A stretch of 64,000 nucleotides of DNA from Limnomonas spitsbergensis (taxonomy: Eukaryota; Chlorophyta; Chlorophyceae; Chlamydomonadales), in NCBI GenBank assembly GCA_037349105.1, contig JAYJMM010000095.1, positions 124,001 to 188,000 of the forward strand, read 5' to 3'. Positions 42,199 to 51,230 of the stretch are shown here, piece by piece. How positions within the stretch are numbered: position 1 is the first letter of the stretch; the number at the start of each line of letters is the position of its first letter. The position numbers were made by a program, and so were the translations under genes. The notes under the pieces were generated by a model. The model did not search any database, had not been told where the DNA came from, and was given only the letters and a program-made list of their open reading frames with translations.

Positions 42199-44599
42199 AG
42201 TATTTCTAGGAGCGTCCTTCACTAATTCATGAAATCTGAAATTCATGAACACCGGTACCTCGGGTAGGTGCTTATTTTTAGGCCCTGTGCCTTAAGAGAA
42301 GCTCGCTTACCTGTAGCTGACTTCTTGTGCCTGGCAGAGAAGAAAGACCTCCTAGCCAGACGATTTAGTGACTAACTGTATGACATATATTGTCACGCTT
42401 TCGCCATCATACAAAGCAGGACGTGTGGCTGGAACATGTACCGGTATTTCTCCTATCATGTCAGGAGGCCTACTCAAATCATGAGGCAGTGTCAAGCGAG
42501 GCATCATGACTGTATGGAGTGTTGCACGAGGTTGCCTGACCTCTGCAGGTGGAGCTCAGTCAGCTGCGTGAGGCCACTGGTTTCCTGTCCGCTGTCCTAG
42601 CTTATATTTGCTCAAACCGGTTTCGGACACCTTTCCTATGCATCAAATTTGATGCCTCGCAGGATTGTAAACTCTTGACAATACTTAACCGCAATGGCTC
42701 ATTGACCATGTGTCAATCAGGCCATGAGACCAATGACATGGGTAGAGGCCTATGGCTGCCAATCAGAGGGAGATGTGCCGAATAGGAGACCTAAATTGCA
42801 AGGATACGCTAGTCTGGAGGTTCCTAAAGCCCTGGAGGAGGCTTCCAAGCAAGGTGACCGCTACCTGGGAAGCAGTGGTGACATCAGTTGGGCCTGCGAG
42901 GTCACCAAAGCAGGGTTCCATTACAGAAGCCTCTGGCGCCCTTCCTCCATGGCATGTAGGGTAATCACGCACACAACAGGCCATACATTCCTAAATGGAG
43001 GTTGCGGTCAGGATGGACATGGAGGAGCCACACAACCACCATGGTGAGTTGTGCACCTGGCAGGCGGCCCCCAGCCGGCTCTGCAACCACAGATTGGGTG
43101 ACTAGGCAGCTCTGGAAGCAGTGTGCCTGAGGGGGACCACGTGTATGGGGTAGACGGGAATTGGGGCATCTGCTTTGGCACATGCTGCACGCCTTTAATC
43201 CATTCACCTTCAACCCTCTTCCCATTCAGGATCAGGTGCCAGAGGGTGTCTTTCGTTGGGGATCGTAAGGGATTCCTAGAGGGCCTTGACAGAGACCTGT
43301 TACAAGAGATGGAGGGAGGAGGGGATGGATTGCGGAAGGGGTAGCTGACTAGGGCATTAGGTCTAACGTACCACAACCATGGTGGTGCTCAGGTTGTTTT
43401 CAGTCAGGTGAAGCTGGGTGGCTTGAGAACAGATAGGGACGTCTTTGGGAGGTGGCCATGTCAGGACTTATTAATGATCACAGCCATACAAAGTTTTCAA
43501 TGCACCCAATTATTGCGCCTGGGTGTGTGGCAGGTGAGTCGTGAGGGCAGGAGTCGGGGTCATGGTATGCATGATAGGCACTGGTTTCAGCCATGCCCTG
43601 AATCGGTGCAGGAGGACCGGCCTGGCGAACGTCATGTGTTCGACTGGAGGCTCAGGTTGCTGGACAGGGCCGAATGAGAGGGTCGCAGCTGCACACCAGG
43701 AGCATCAGATTTCCCTGGTCTTTTGGATGAAGGAGACCCAATCTACCCCAGTAGCCCAGCCACCATATGGCTGCGTGACACTTACGTAGTGAGGATGGGG
43801 CAGGGAAGGAGGCGGCTTAGTGATGTTTCCTCATCTTTGGTAAGGGCCAAATTGACTGCATGGCAGCGGCGCTGGCATCCAGGCAGGAGCTCGCCCATGT
43901 CGCCTGCTACACTACAGCCAACGAGCCCTGTGCGAGGCTATTCGCTGTCCCATGCCGCCCTCCTTTAGGCTCCCGACGAGGATCTGCTAAGGGGCCCAAT
44001 GTTTATCGGTGAGGATGCGCTTCGATTATCCTCAGGAGTTGAGCTGGCGGTAAAGTAGACCTTTGGTCTAAGACACCATGGGTCCCTGAGAATTGGTTTT
44101 CTTCACTACCTACCAAGTTTTTGTTGCTGTGGGTCTGCTAAGATATGTCTCAGTATTCAAGGAGTGTGCAAGTTCTTGAAAGCATCTAACCACCACCAGT
44201 AACAACGTTAGATAATGCATTACAGACCTGTTAGCATCAGATAATCGGCACACTTTTTTATTTTGTGCTTTGGTTCTGGAGTTTCCTGGAGAGTTTCCCA
44301 TGCAGGCACTTTCTTCGATTCATACATTCAAACATGCCCAGTAGTGGATACTGATGTCACCTGAGCAAGCAGGCCGCTTCCTTGCCCTGCTACTACCAGC
44401 ACACATTCTGGCAGTGTGGTTGTGAATTGTGATCTGCCCTTCATGATCTCCTTCAACCTCACCGTATAATCATATACGGTGCTGGTAGTGATATTTCCCG
44501 GCCAAGCTGCATAACAGGACTAAATGCTACAATCAAGCAGCTGTTAAGGCGATCAGCACTTATCTTGCCCTCAACAACATCCAGTACCACTGACAACAA

Positions 44600-44690
44600 C
44601 TGTCAGCAAGACAGAGATCTTGGAGTTTGGCAGCCGCTTCTAAGCAGCGCAGCACTGACAGCCAGCATCTGTCTGTATGTACGGTGACGG
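44600..44690 (+). pseudogene. LINE RT remnant
   Basis: Bases 44604-44680 give KTEILEFGSRF followed by a stop and AAQH. They match the KTGILEFGSRLAAQC block of the LINE fragment at 24100-24180 in opposite orientation. Too short to say more. Confidence 0.6.
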
Positions 44691-45324
44691 CATGATGCGT
44701 GTCCAGGAATTTTATTCTTGGGCATCCTTCCGCGTAAAAGCGGTAGCATATGGAAGGCCACGCTAGGTAGAGAGGCAACTCTGGCTGCCGCGCTGCACCG
44801 TGTTCGCCGGCCACTTGGCCACCAAGGTGCGTCTCAAGCCCCATTTGCCAACACGCATCCAGTGCCCACTGCGGGGATGTGGTGTGGGCCAAGGGCCGCC
44901 TGATGCCACGGCTGTGCCTCGGCAACATCATGCGGTCTAGCCTATTTCTGCACATGCATCAAACTGCGGGGCTGCCCAAGTCTTCAGCCAGCTGGGAGGT
45001 AATATTGGAGCTGCAGATTTAGCCGTTAGCACAAGACTTACGGCATCACTTGCTCCGCTTATACAACGCAGGGGTGGCACCGTCAGAACAGCAAGACACT
45101 CTCCCTATGGCGGCAGCCATGGCGGACAACATGCAGCTTGCTGTCAGGCAGAGCACCGGAGGGCAGATTTTCAGCCGCCATCCATCATTGAGGTGCTGGC
45201 GCCAGTGGATGAAGCCTGCGAGTAGGCGCAGCTGGACTCTTCCAGCTGTGGGAAGTCCAGGGTTCCCGCCACCGCACACAGGTCTTTGGTAGGTTACCAT
45301 GCCTGGGTTCACCCAATGGCGGGC

Positions 45325-45620
45325 GGCTGACGCACACCTGGAGCCGCACCAGCAACGGGGAGTGTGCTTGTGTGTGCACAAACCTACGGCTGCGACTTGG
45401 TGCCACCAGCACGACAGACAGTAAAGGACAGTGCAGCGGTCAACGTTGTGAGGCACGCTGCTGCCAACGTTGCTTAGCAAGGGAGATGGCGAGCATGTGG
45501 AGGACGTGCTTCATGCTTGCTTCCAACGCCCTAGCTTTCAGGAGAAACTATAGGAGTAGGGCTGGGCAAGAGACCAGGACCACAGACCTCCACCACTTGT
45601 ACCTAGGCAGGAATGGGGGG
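45325..45620 (-). repeat. Dispersed repeat family D1, copy 4 (3' half)
   Basis: On the minus strand it reads GCGTTGGAAGCAAGCATG, TCCTCCACATGCTCGCCATC, ACGTTGACCGCTGCAC, GTCGCAGCCGTAGG and GGTGCGGCTCCAGG, in the order seen in copies 1 and 2. The A-rich 5' half is not seen. Confidence 0.6.
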
Positions 45621-45740
45621 GATGCCCGAGCTTTTGCATCATATTTGGTCGAAGTTGTTGAGGGCTATGCTCTCCAGGGCTGGGGAGTACAACTTATTTA
45701 TATATCCGCCATTTTCTGTGTCCCTCTTTCTCGTCCTCCC

Positions 45741-45980
45741 TGTCGCACCATAAAGCAGTAAACGCGCCAATATGGTAAACTCCGTAATCTCCGGTAAAGG
45801 CGCCTTAGAGAGGTGTCCTTCTACTCATAAACACGGTACATCACCGTACACACAGGCTCCTTGTACTTCAGACAAGAGCTGTTAACTGGCTACTGTAAGG
45901 TTCAGCCCTAGCAGGAGGTCTCTCTGCCTAGGGGTAAGTCTGGGTGTCCCTGTCTCGTGGGTACCGCCCCTACTACTTCA
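45741..45980 (-). repeat. Outer LTR of the mini-element (240 bp)
   Basis: It begins TGTCGCACCATAAAG and ends CCCCTACTACTTCA on plus, so the minus strand starts TG and ends CA. Unique sequence (tctcgtcctccc) lies to its left. It is followed by CTCGC, the first bases also seen beside the LTR at 46856. Confidence 0.85.
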
Positions 45981-46615
45981 CTCGCGATGTGCGCTTCAGG
46001 TCCGTGGCGGACTTCCCCCTCACGATAGTGATGGGCGCCTACGGGCAGGCTTCGTGACTACTCACTGGCTGCGGGTGCTCAACGATTTAAGCTTCTAGAT
46101 TTGGGTTTGTATGTCAGGCAAATAGCTAGGGTTGGCGCAGGCCTTCAGGCCGTCTGGTCGCGATCCAGCTAGGCAATATCAGGTGCACTTACCGCGTCAC
46201 ACGCGGTGAGGGTACGGGATCGTAAACTGCGAACTACTGTTCTGCAGGGATCTCGTTCCTCAACTGAGGTCTTGTTCTCCTGCTATCTCAGCGGAGGCTG
46301 ATCTAGTCTTGACTTGATGTAGGTACTGACGTTTGGAACACCTCGGGTCTCACGCACTGGGTGACGGCCGGAGCTTGTTACAGAAGAGGTCTGTCCTTTT
46401 GAAAGGGACGAAGTAGCTAGTTTGGCTATTGCCGAGAAACATATTGAATCAGTAAACCCCAATTCAGAGTACGGGAAAGCTTAACCCCTAGCGTAAGCGG
46501 GTTTCTAGGTTCCTGTTCAAATAAGGAGGATTCGCAGGGAAGCTGCGAAGTCTCCGTGGTCGCTAACTGCGGCCTAAACGGTTCTGGCACGTATACTGTA
46601 ATATACCGTGACAGC

Positions 46616-46855
46616 TGTCGCACCATAAAGCAGTAAACGCGCCAATATGGTAAACTCCGTAATCTCCGGTAAAGGCGCCTTAGAGAGGTGTCCTTCTACT
46701 CATAAACACGGTACATCACCGTACACACAGGCTCCTTGTACTTCAGACAAGAGCTGTTAACTGGCTACTGTAAGGTTCAGCCCTAGCAGGAGGTCTCTCT
46801 GCCTAGGGGTAAGTCTGGGTGTCCCTGTCTCGTGGGTACCGCCCCTACTACTTCA
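46616..46855 (-). repeat. 3' LTR of copy B, also 5' LTR of the mini-element (240 bp)
   Basis: I read it base for base the same as 45741-45980. It is preceded on its inner side (minus-strand upstream) by a polypurine tract and followed by the leader-like sequence of the mini-element. Confidence 0.85.
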
Positions 46856-46873
46856 CTCGCCCCCCCGCTCCTC
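46856..46873 (-). other. Polypurine tract of copy B
   Basis: On the minus strand it reads GAGGAGCGGGGGGCGAG directly before the LTR, the expected place for plus-strand priming. The LTR-proximal CTCGC (plus) is also kept beside the outer LTR at 45981-45985. Confidence 0.75.
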
Positions 46874-47639
46874 AGCGTGAAGCCTATCGGGCATGCGCTG
46901 GGAGCCGGAAAAAGGGGTCGGTACTGTTAGGAAAAAATTTCTGGCAATATGTACACCTCAGAAGATCAAAGTCTCAAAGCAAATCTGTCTGGTTCAGGCC
47001 TTCTTCGCCTCTGCCTGGTTCAGGCTATATACACAAATCTGCCTGGTTCAGGCTATATACACAAATCTGCCTGGTTCAGGCCGTCCACACGCATCTGCCT
47101 GGTTCAGGCTTTCTTCAAGGCAAAATTCACATAATCTCTGCAAGCAATGCGCACATACTGCGCGTCATTCTAAGCATCTCAGTTGCTCATCACCAAACTT
47201 GGCTGTTAATCAGAATCATCAGGCCAGGCTAAGTATAACCGCTGCTCTCGCCCCACTGCGCCATAGACGCCTGGTCTTTAAGGCCACAGGAAATGCGCGC
47301 CGCAGCAGCGGCTTCTGCCCCCTTGGGTACTATCACTACTCCACAAAATCAAGTCTTGTCGTCCATGCTCCAGCATATGTACTACCGCAGCCTTGCTGCT
47401 GCGGTTCTTGAGAAACAAATTTTCATAACCCGTTGCGCTCTAGGTCTTGTCGCCACCTAGCATAAACCGCCATTGACTCGCTGGCCTCCGGCCCAGCACC
47501 TGCCGTGTACTAGGACCAGGCGCGCTGTGCCTGAAAGCGTCTTCTGCTGCTCAGCCTCTGCCCTTTCCTGCCGGTTGCGGTGTGAGTACCGTCACATGCT
47601 CAGCAGCCTTGCCGCTCTGGGCTCGGCCTTCCCTGAGGT
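46874..47639 (-). other. 3' untranslated region of copy B
   Basis: About 770 bp between the end of the integrase-PHD frame and the polypurine tract, with no supported coding sequence. It contains the tandem repeat at 46984-47115. Confidence 0.6.
46984..47115. repeat. 28-bp tandem repeat in the copy B 3' UTR
   Basis: Five units built around CTGCCTGGTTCAGGC, most followed by TATATACACAAAT. The first has CTGTCTGG, and the last two diverge after the core. Copy A cannot be compared because its 3' end is outside the window. Confidence 0.85.
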
Positions 47640-49646
47640 TCAGGTATCGGTGCACCCTTCAAGTGCCGATTCCTCCTCCTCCCTTGCTGCTTCTTTGGCC
47701 ATCTTGGCCCGTCTGGCAACTGCCCTCGGGGTGACATTGGCCTCTCCCCGGCCAGTGGTGTACGAGATGTCGTACAACCCGTTCGCCATTGGCCTTGCGA
47801 TACCCCGCTCCATTTGCCGCGTGGCCGGGTTGGTGGCCATGACCTCCACCTCAGGCTTATCCATGATGTCGGCATCCGGGGCCGCCCTGGCTGCTGCTCT
47901 GGCAGCTGGGCTTGGCCGCCCCTGGACGGCTGCGCTGCGCTCTGGCTCTGCTGCGGGCCCTGCTATCTCAGCGGGCCCAGCGACCTTGTCGTCCGGCTGG
48001 CACCGTGGGCACAACCAATCGCCCTCAGGCACCTCATCAAGTGCTGGTACCAAGCAATCCATTTGCCAACCTGTGTTGCAGACATCGCACAACAGCATCA
48101 CATCTCCGCGATCTGGCAGTTGGCACACCTCACAAGACAGGCTGTTATTGGGCCTTGCCCCACTGAAATCGACCACCCCTCGGAGGTTGGGCAAGTGGCA
48201 CGGGGAGCAGTTGACAGCGTTCTCTGTCACTGTCAAACCGTCTGCTCCCTCCAACACCAGTGTGCCTGTTTCTCCCAGCTTTTTAACTCTCAGGATCTCT
48301 GGCCTAGCCTTGGGATCCAGGCTACGGCGCTCCGATGAATATCTGACATACACGTAATCGCCTTCTGCGAAACGTCTGATCTGGGGGGCGTATCCTCCTC
48401 CCCTGATCCTTGCATAGCGCAGCTTATCGCGGTGCTGTGCGATCTTTAGGTGCTCACCCGCAACTGGCAGCGCCTCTTTGATCCTAGCCACTCTGGCCAG
48501 GAGCAGGTCCGCTGCCTCCTCTGCTGTTGCCACCTTGGCGGTGCTCCATAGGTCCGCCCCCACTCTGGAGGGGAACGTGGGTCTCTGCCCAAAAAGAACC
48601 TCGTATGGCGCCATGCGCGTGGCCTGCTGCGGCGAGCAGCGGAAGCCCAGCGCCACCCATGGTACCATCTTGTCCCAGGAATCGTCGCTGCTGCCCTCCT
48701 GGCAGCATTTGCGCAGTCCTGTCTTGAGAGTCTGGACTGCCCTTTCGGACAGCCCGTCTGCCTGGGGGTGATTGGCAGAAGTGGTGCGGTGATCAATAAA
48801 GCAATCCAGTAACATGTCCTGGAATTTTCCCTGGAACTCTGTCCCCTGGTCCGTCACCACCTCTGCGAAGCCCCCGAAACGTGCTACCACATTCTGGAAG
48901 AAAGCCAAGGCCGTCACATCTGACGCCTTGCTTGGAATGGGGATTAACTCCACCCACTTGGAGTAATGCTCCACACACACCTTCACAAATCGATTGCCCC
49001 TGGGCGTGGTGGTGAATGGTCCACACAGATCCACTCCCCACCGGAAAAATAACCCCTCGATGGGCAGCGGATGCAGGTCGGGCTGTATGTGATTGAATGT
49101 GGACGCCCTGGCCCGATCACACACACCGCACTCCTGCACCACCTTCCTGACTGCTGCCCTGAGCCCCCTCCACCAGTGCTGCTGCATGACCATGAAAGCT
49201 GTGCGGTGGCTGCCAAAATGGCCCGTACCAGCATGGGCCTCCTGGATCACTGCCAGCCTGTCCTCTGGCCTGGGTACTACACATCGTCTTCCGTCAGGCA
49301 TAAGCCGTATCAACACTCCTCCCCTCTCTGATTCCCACAGAAAAGGAGCGGCTCTGCGCTGTACCCTTGCCTGCTCTCCTAGCTCCGTTCCTGGAGCGTG
49401 TATTTTCTCACGTAGGTATCTCAACATTGGCGCATCTGACCACACATCCACCTTGGCTGGGGTCCCTGCCCCGAACCCAGGTGGATCACATTCTCCCACA
49501 CTGTCAGCGCTCTCAACACTGCCAGCATCTGCTTTGGCCACAGGCGTATTCCCACCTGGTTCCTGCGCTGCATCGGCCCAATCGGCCGCAGCAATTCTCC
49601 CAGGCACTGCCTGTACGTCGCTGCCACCTCCCCACTGCCAGAGCAT
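47640..49646 (-). CDS. pol: Integrase with C-terminal PHD-like finger, copy B pol
   Basis: 668 codons from ATG 49646; the upstream frame is disrupted, so in an intact element this would be the end of Pol. The HHCC zinc domain has H138, H143, C173 and C176. The catalytic DDE core has GVDLCGP (D206), VTDQGTEF (D266) and E301 in ADGLSERAVQ, with the 35-residue D-E spacing of retroviral-type integrases. An APYEVLFGQRP segment and a GPY/F-like region (about 425-480) follow. At 505-549 lies a PHD-type pattern, CEVCQ...LLCDVCNTGWQMDC...WLCPRC, with Gln where PHD fingers have the zinc-binding His. Ty3/gypsy elements often carry a chromodomain here; a PHD-like finger could play the same chromatin-targeting part, which is inference. 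Confidence 0.92.
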   Translation of the reverse strand: MLWQWGGGSDVQAVPGRIAAADWADAAQEPGGNTPVAKADAGSVESADSVGECDPPGFGAGTPAKVDVWSDAPMLRYLREKIHAPGTELGEQARVQRRAAPFLWESERGGVLIRLMPDGRRCVVPRPEDRLAVIQEAHAGTGHFGSHRTAFMVMQQHWWRGLRAAVRKVVQECGVCDRARASTFNHIQPDLHPLPIEGLFFRWGVDLCGPFTTTPRGNRFVKVCVEHYSKWVELIPIPSKASDVTALAFFQNVVARFGGFAEVVTDQGTEFQGKFQDMLLDCFIDHRTTSANHPQADGLSERAVQTLKTGLRKCCQEGSSDDSWDKMVPWVALGFRCSPQQATRMAPYEVLFGQRPTFPSRVGADLWSTAKVATAEEAADLLLARVARIKEALPVAGEHLKIAQHRDKLRYARIRGGGYAPQIRRFAEGDYVYVRYSSERRSLDPKARPEILRVKKLGETGTLVLEGADGLTVTENAVNCSPCHLPNLRGVVDFSGARPNNSLSCEVCQLPDRGDVMLLCDVCNTGWQMDCLVPALDEVPEGDWLCPRCQPDDKVAGPAEIAGPAAEPERSAAVQGRPSPAARAAARAAPDADIMDKPEVEVMATNPATRQMERGIARPMANGLYDISYTTGRGEANVTPRAVARRAKMAKEAAREEEESALEGCTDT

Positions 49647-49745
49647 GCGTTCCCTGCAGTAGCAAGGGCGTAGTGGCTGGACATTAAAGTGGCACCAAGC
49701 ACAGGATCCCTGTCATGGCCTGGCAACCGTGCTCTGCGCACCATT

Positions 49746-51170
49746 TCATCCGGTAATATTTTTATTGGTGAACCATGCACTCAACGCCCACGAATCCATG
49801 CACCTGCCCAAGGTTGCCCTCCTGGCAGCCTCTGGGAAGTCTGGTCGCGGCAACGTGGATCCTACAGCATACCCCATGGCACGTTCACGTTCATTTGCAT
49901 TGGGCTCCTGCAGATCCCCCATGGGCCTGTACACCATCCCATTCTGCCCATTCCTGAAAGAATATGATGCGGGAGTCGCCATCAAGCAGGGCAGCACCCT
50001 CCTGGGCTGTCCTGTCACATTGATGCGATACCCTCCATTGTATGGACAGGCGACCACCTGGGCCATGCTGCCCTTGTCCAGAATATCATCCACGACCCCC
50101 TCATGGGGCCTGGTTGAAGCACAAATCACAAACTCGATATCCTCAGACGGGGCTATGTTCCCCCAGTAGTTGCGGGTACGGTGGGCGTAAGACCCCACCT
50201 GTGCCGCATCAAACAGTGCAGGCGTCCCCAGGACCCTACACACTTCATTGAACCCGTCTACACTGGCCTTGGTGCTCCTCTGATTCAGCTGCATCGCAAC
50301 ATTCTCAATCAGGTATGCGGGCGGCCTGGACAATTGCAGGACCTGCAAAGTGCCCAACAGCTTGACCAGCGGGAAGAAGGACTTGCTTCGTTCCCCCGCC
50401 AGCCCGCGCCCCTTGCCTGCTGATGAGAGGTCCTGACACTCCCATCCAGCCACCATAAACCACTGGCGCCCATCCTGGGCGCCTGCTCCCCGGAGGTGCT
50501 CTGCCGTAATGGCGTACACATCCTGGGGTAGCGCTCTGAACACATCCTCAAACGCTTTCACTGGAAGCAGCTGGGGAAATCGCTTGTGCAACTGCACCAA
50601 ACGACCCCCAGCAATCTCCCTCACTTCTTCGCTGATATCCGCATACAAATATTGAACCACTGGAATTCCTGCTTTAAGCACCATTTCCAGCCCAGAGCAC
50701 ATACCTCCAAAGGGCTCAAAGAGGACCACCCCTTCTTTCTCCATGGTCCGCACAGCCTGTACCGGCAGGCACGCTGTGTCCACCCCTGCGTGTGCGTGAG
50801 GCGGTGCAACCCGGGGAAGGTCAGACAGTACTTCGCTGATCATTGTCCTGGCTCTGTCCCGGCCACTGAACGCCTGCTCTGCCGTACTGACAGGCTGAGC
50901 CTGCTCATCATCCTCAGTGGCGGCAGAGGATATCTCCTGCCCAACCACGCCTGTCGCACAAGCTGCCTCTGCAGCCCGCAACAGTTTCACCCCCCTTCGT
51001 CCTTCCTGTGCCATACGGACCAACTGGTCGGAATGCCACTGGTTAACCCTGCTCATCCCTGTGAGCATGGCTACCTGCTTTCCGCTCTCCTCCCCCCTGA
51101 CCACCGGCTCTGATGCTACTGCATCTAGCCTAGCTCCTGTGCGGTCAGCGGAGGACGGGAGAGGTGACAT
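49746..51170 (-). CDS. Cytosine-C5 DNA methyltransferase domain, copy B pol
   Basis: 474 codons from ATG 51170, but the same frame runs upstream to the TAG at 51231, so it is a domain of Pol following RNase H. Motif I is LFEPFGGMCSGLEMVLKAG (about 150-168). Motif IV is GWECQDLSSAGKGRGLAGER with catalytic Cys245. Motif VI is LIENV (287-291). Motif VIII is AHRTRNYWGN (329-338). A motif X-like stretch lies at 450-467. These are in the family order. The enzyme family transfers a methyl group from SAM to C5 of cytosine. Motif IV has Glu before the Cys where nearly all members have Pro. Residues 1-140 are linker. The frame ends at TGA 49746-49748, and a short open stretch in another frame (49421-49780) suggests a frameshift between this domain and integrase. 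No similar gene lies in the host part of the window. Confidence 0.9.
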   Translation of the reverse strand: MSPLPSSADRTGARLDAVASEPVVRGEESGKQVAMLTGMSRVNQWHSDQLVRMAQEGRRGVKLLRAAEAACATGVVGQEISSAATEDDEQAQPVSTAEQAFSGRDRARTMISEVLSDLPRVAPPHAHAGVDTACLPVQAVRTMEKEGVVLFEPFGGMCSGLEMVLKAGIPVVQYLYADISEEVREIAGGRLVQLHKRFPQLLPVKAFEDVFRALPQDVYAITAEHLRGAGAQDGRQWFMVAGWECQDLSSAGKGRGLAGERSKSFFPLVKLLGTLQVLQLSRPPAYLIENVAMQLNQRSTKASVDGFNEVCRVLGTPALFDAAQVGSYAHRTRNYWGNIAPSEDIEFVICASTRPHEGVVDDILDKGSMAQVVACPYNGGYRINVTGQPRRVLPCLMATPASYSFRNGQNGMVYRPMGDLQEPNANERERAMGYAVGSTLPRPDFPEAARRATLGRCMDSWALSAWFTNKNITG

Positions 51171-51230
51171 GGACGGAATGTCCGCATTCTGGTGGCATGC
51201 TCCAGAGCGGTGGACAATGGTAATGTCCAG

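Larger units (their letters stand above)
42199..45740. other. Gene-poor stretch between SPC25 and copy B of the retrotransposon
   Basis: Only short open frames without recognisable domains occur (for example 42549-42785, 43408-43677, 43723-43968 on plus and 44560-44955 on minus). It includes a small LINE RT remnant (44600-44690) and a minus-strand D1 repeat (45325-45620). From 42199 to 44560 I see nothing I can name. Confidence 0.5.
45741..46855 (-). mobile_element. Internally deleted mini-element (LTR - 635 bp leader - LTR) sharing an LTR with copy B
   Basis: Two 240-bp LTRs (45741-45980 and 46616-46855), which I read as identical, flank 635 bp (45981-46615). The interior is homologous to the leader of copy A (about 12915-13545) and is joined, within the five bases CTCGC of the polypurine-tract side, to the outer LTR. 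All gag and pol sequence is gone. Its inner LTR is also the 3' LTR of copy B. It looks like a TRIM-type derivative that kept only terminal and leader signals, or a leftover of unequal recombination in a tandem array. Confidence 0.8.

Noticed and set aside
42549..42600. Possible extra SPC25 exon (CTCTGCAG followed by VELSQLREATGFLS)
   Set aside because: SPC25 already ends with its conserved C-terminus and a stop at 42196-42198, so a downstream coding exon is not needed.
43408..43968. Possible transposase-like frames (RLSDVSSSLVRAKLTAWQRR and neighbours)
   Set aside because: A weak resemblance to a proline/serine end of some plant-type transposases did not hold in any frame; no catalytic motif seen.
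49421..49780. Separate 119-codon gene between methyltransferase and integrase
   Set aside because: More likely a shifted piece of the Pol linker in this damaged copy; it has no ending or start of its own that makes sense.
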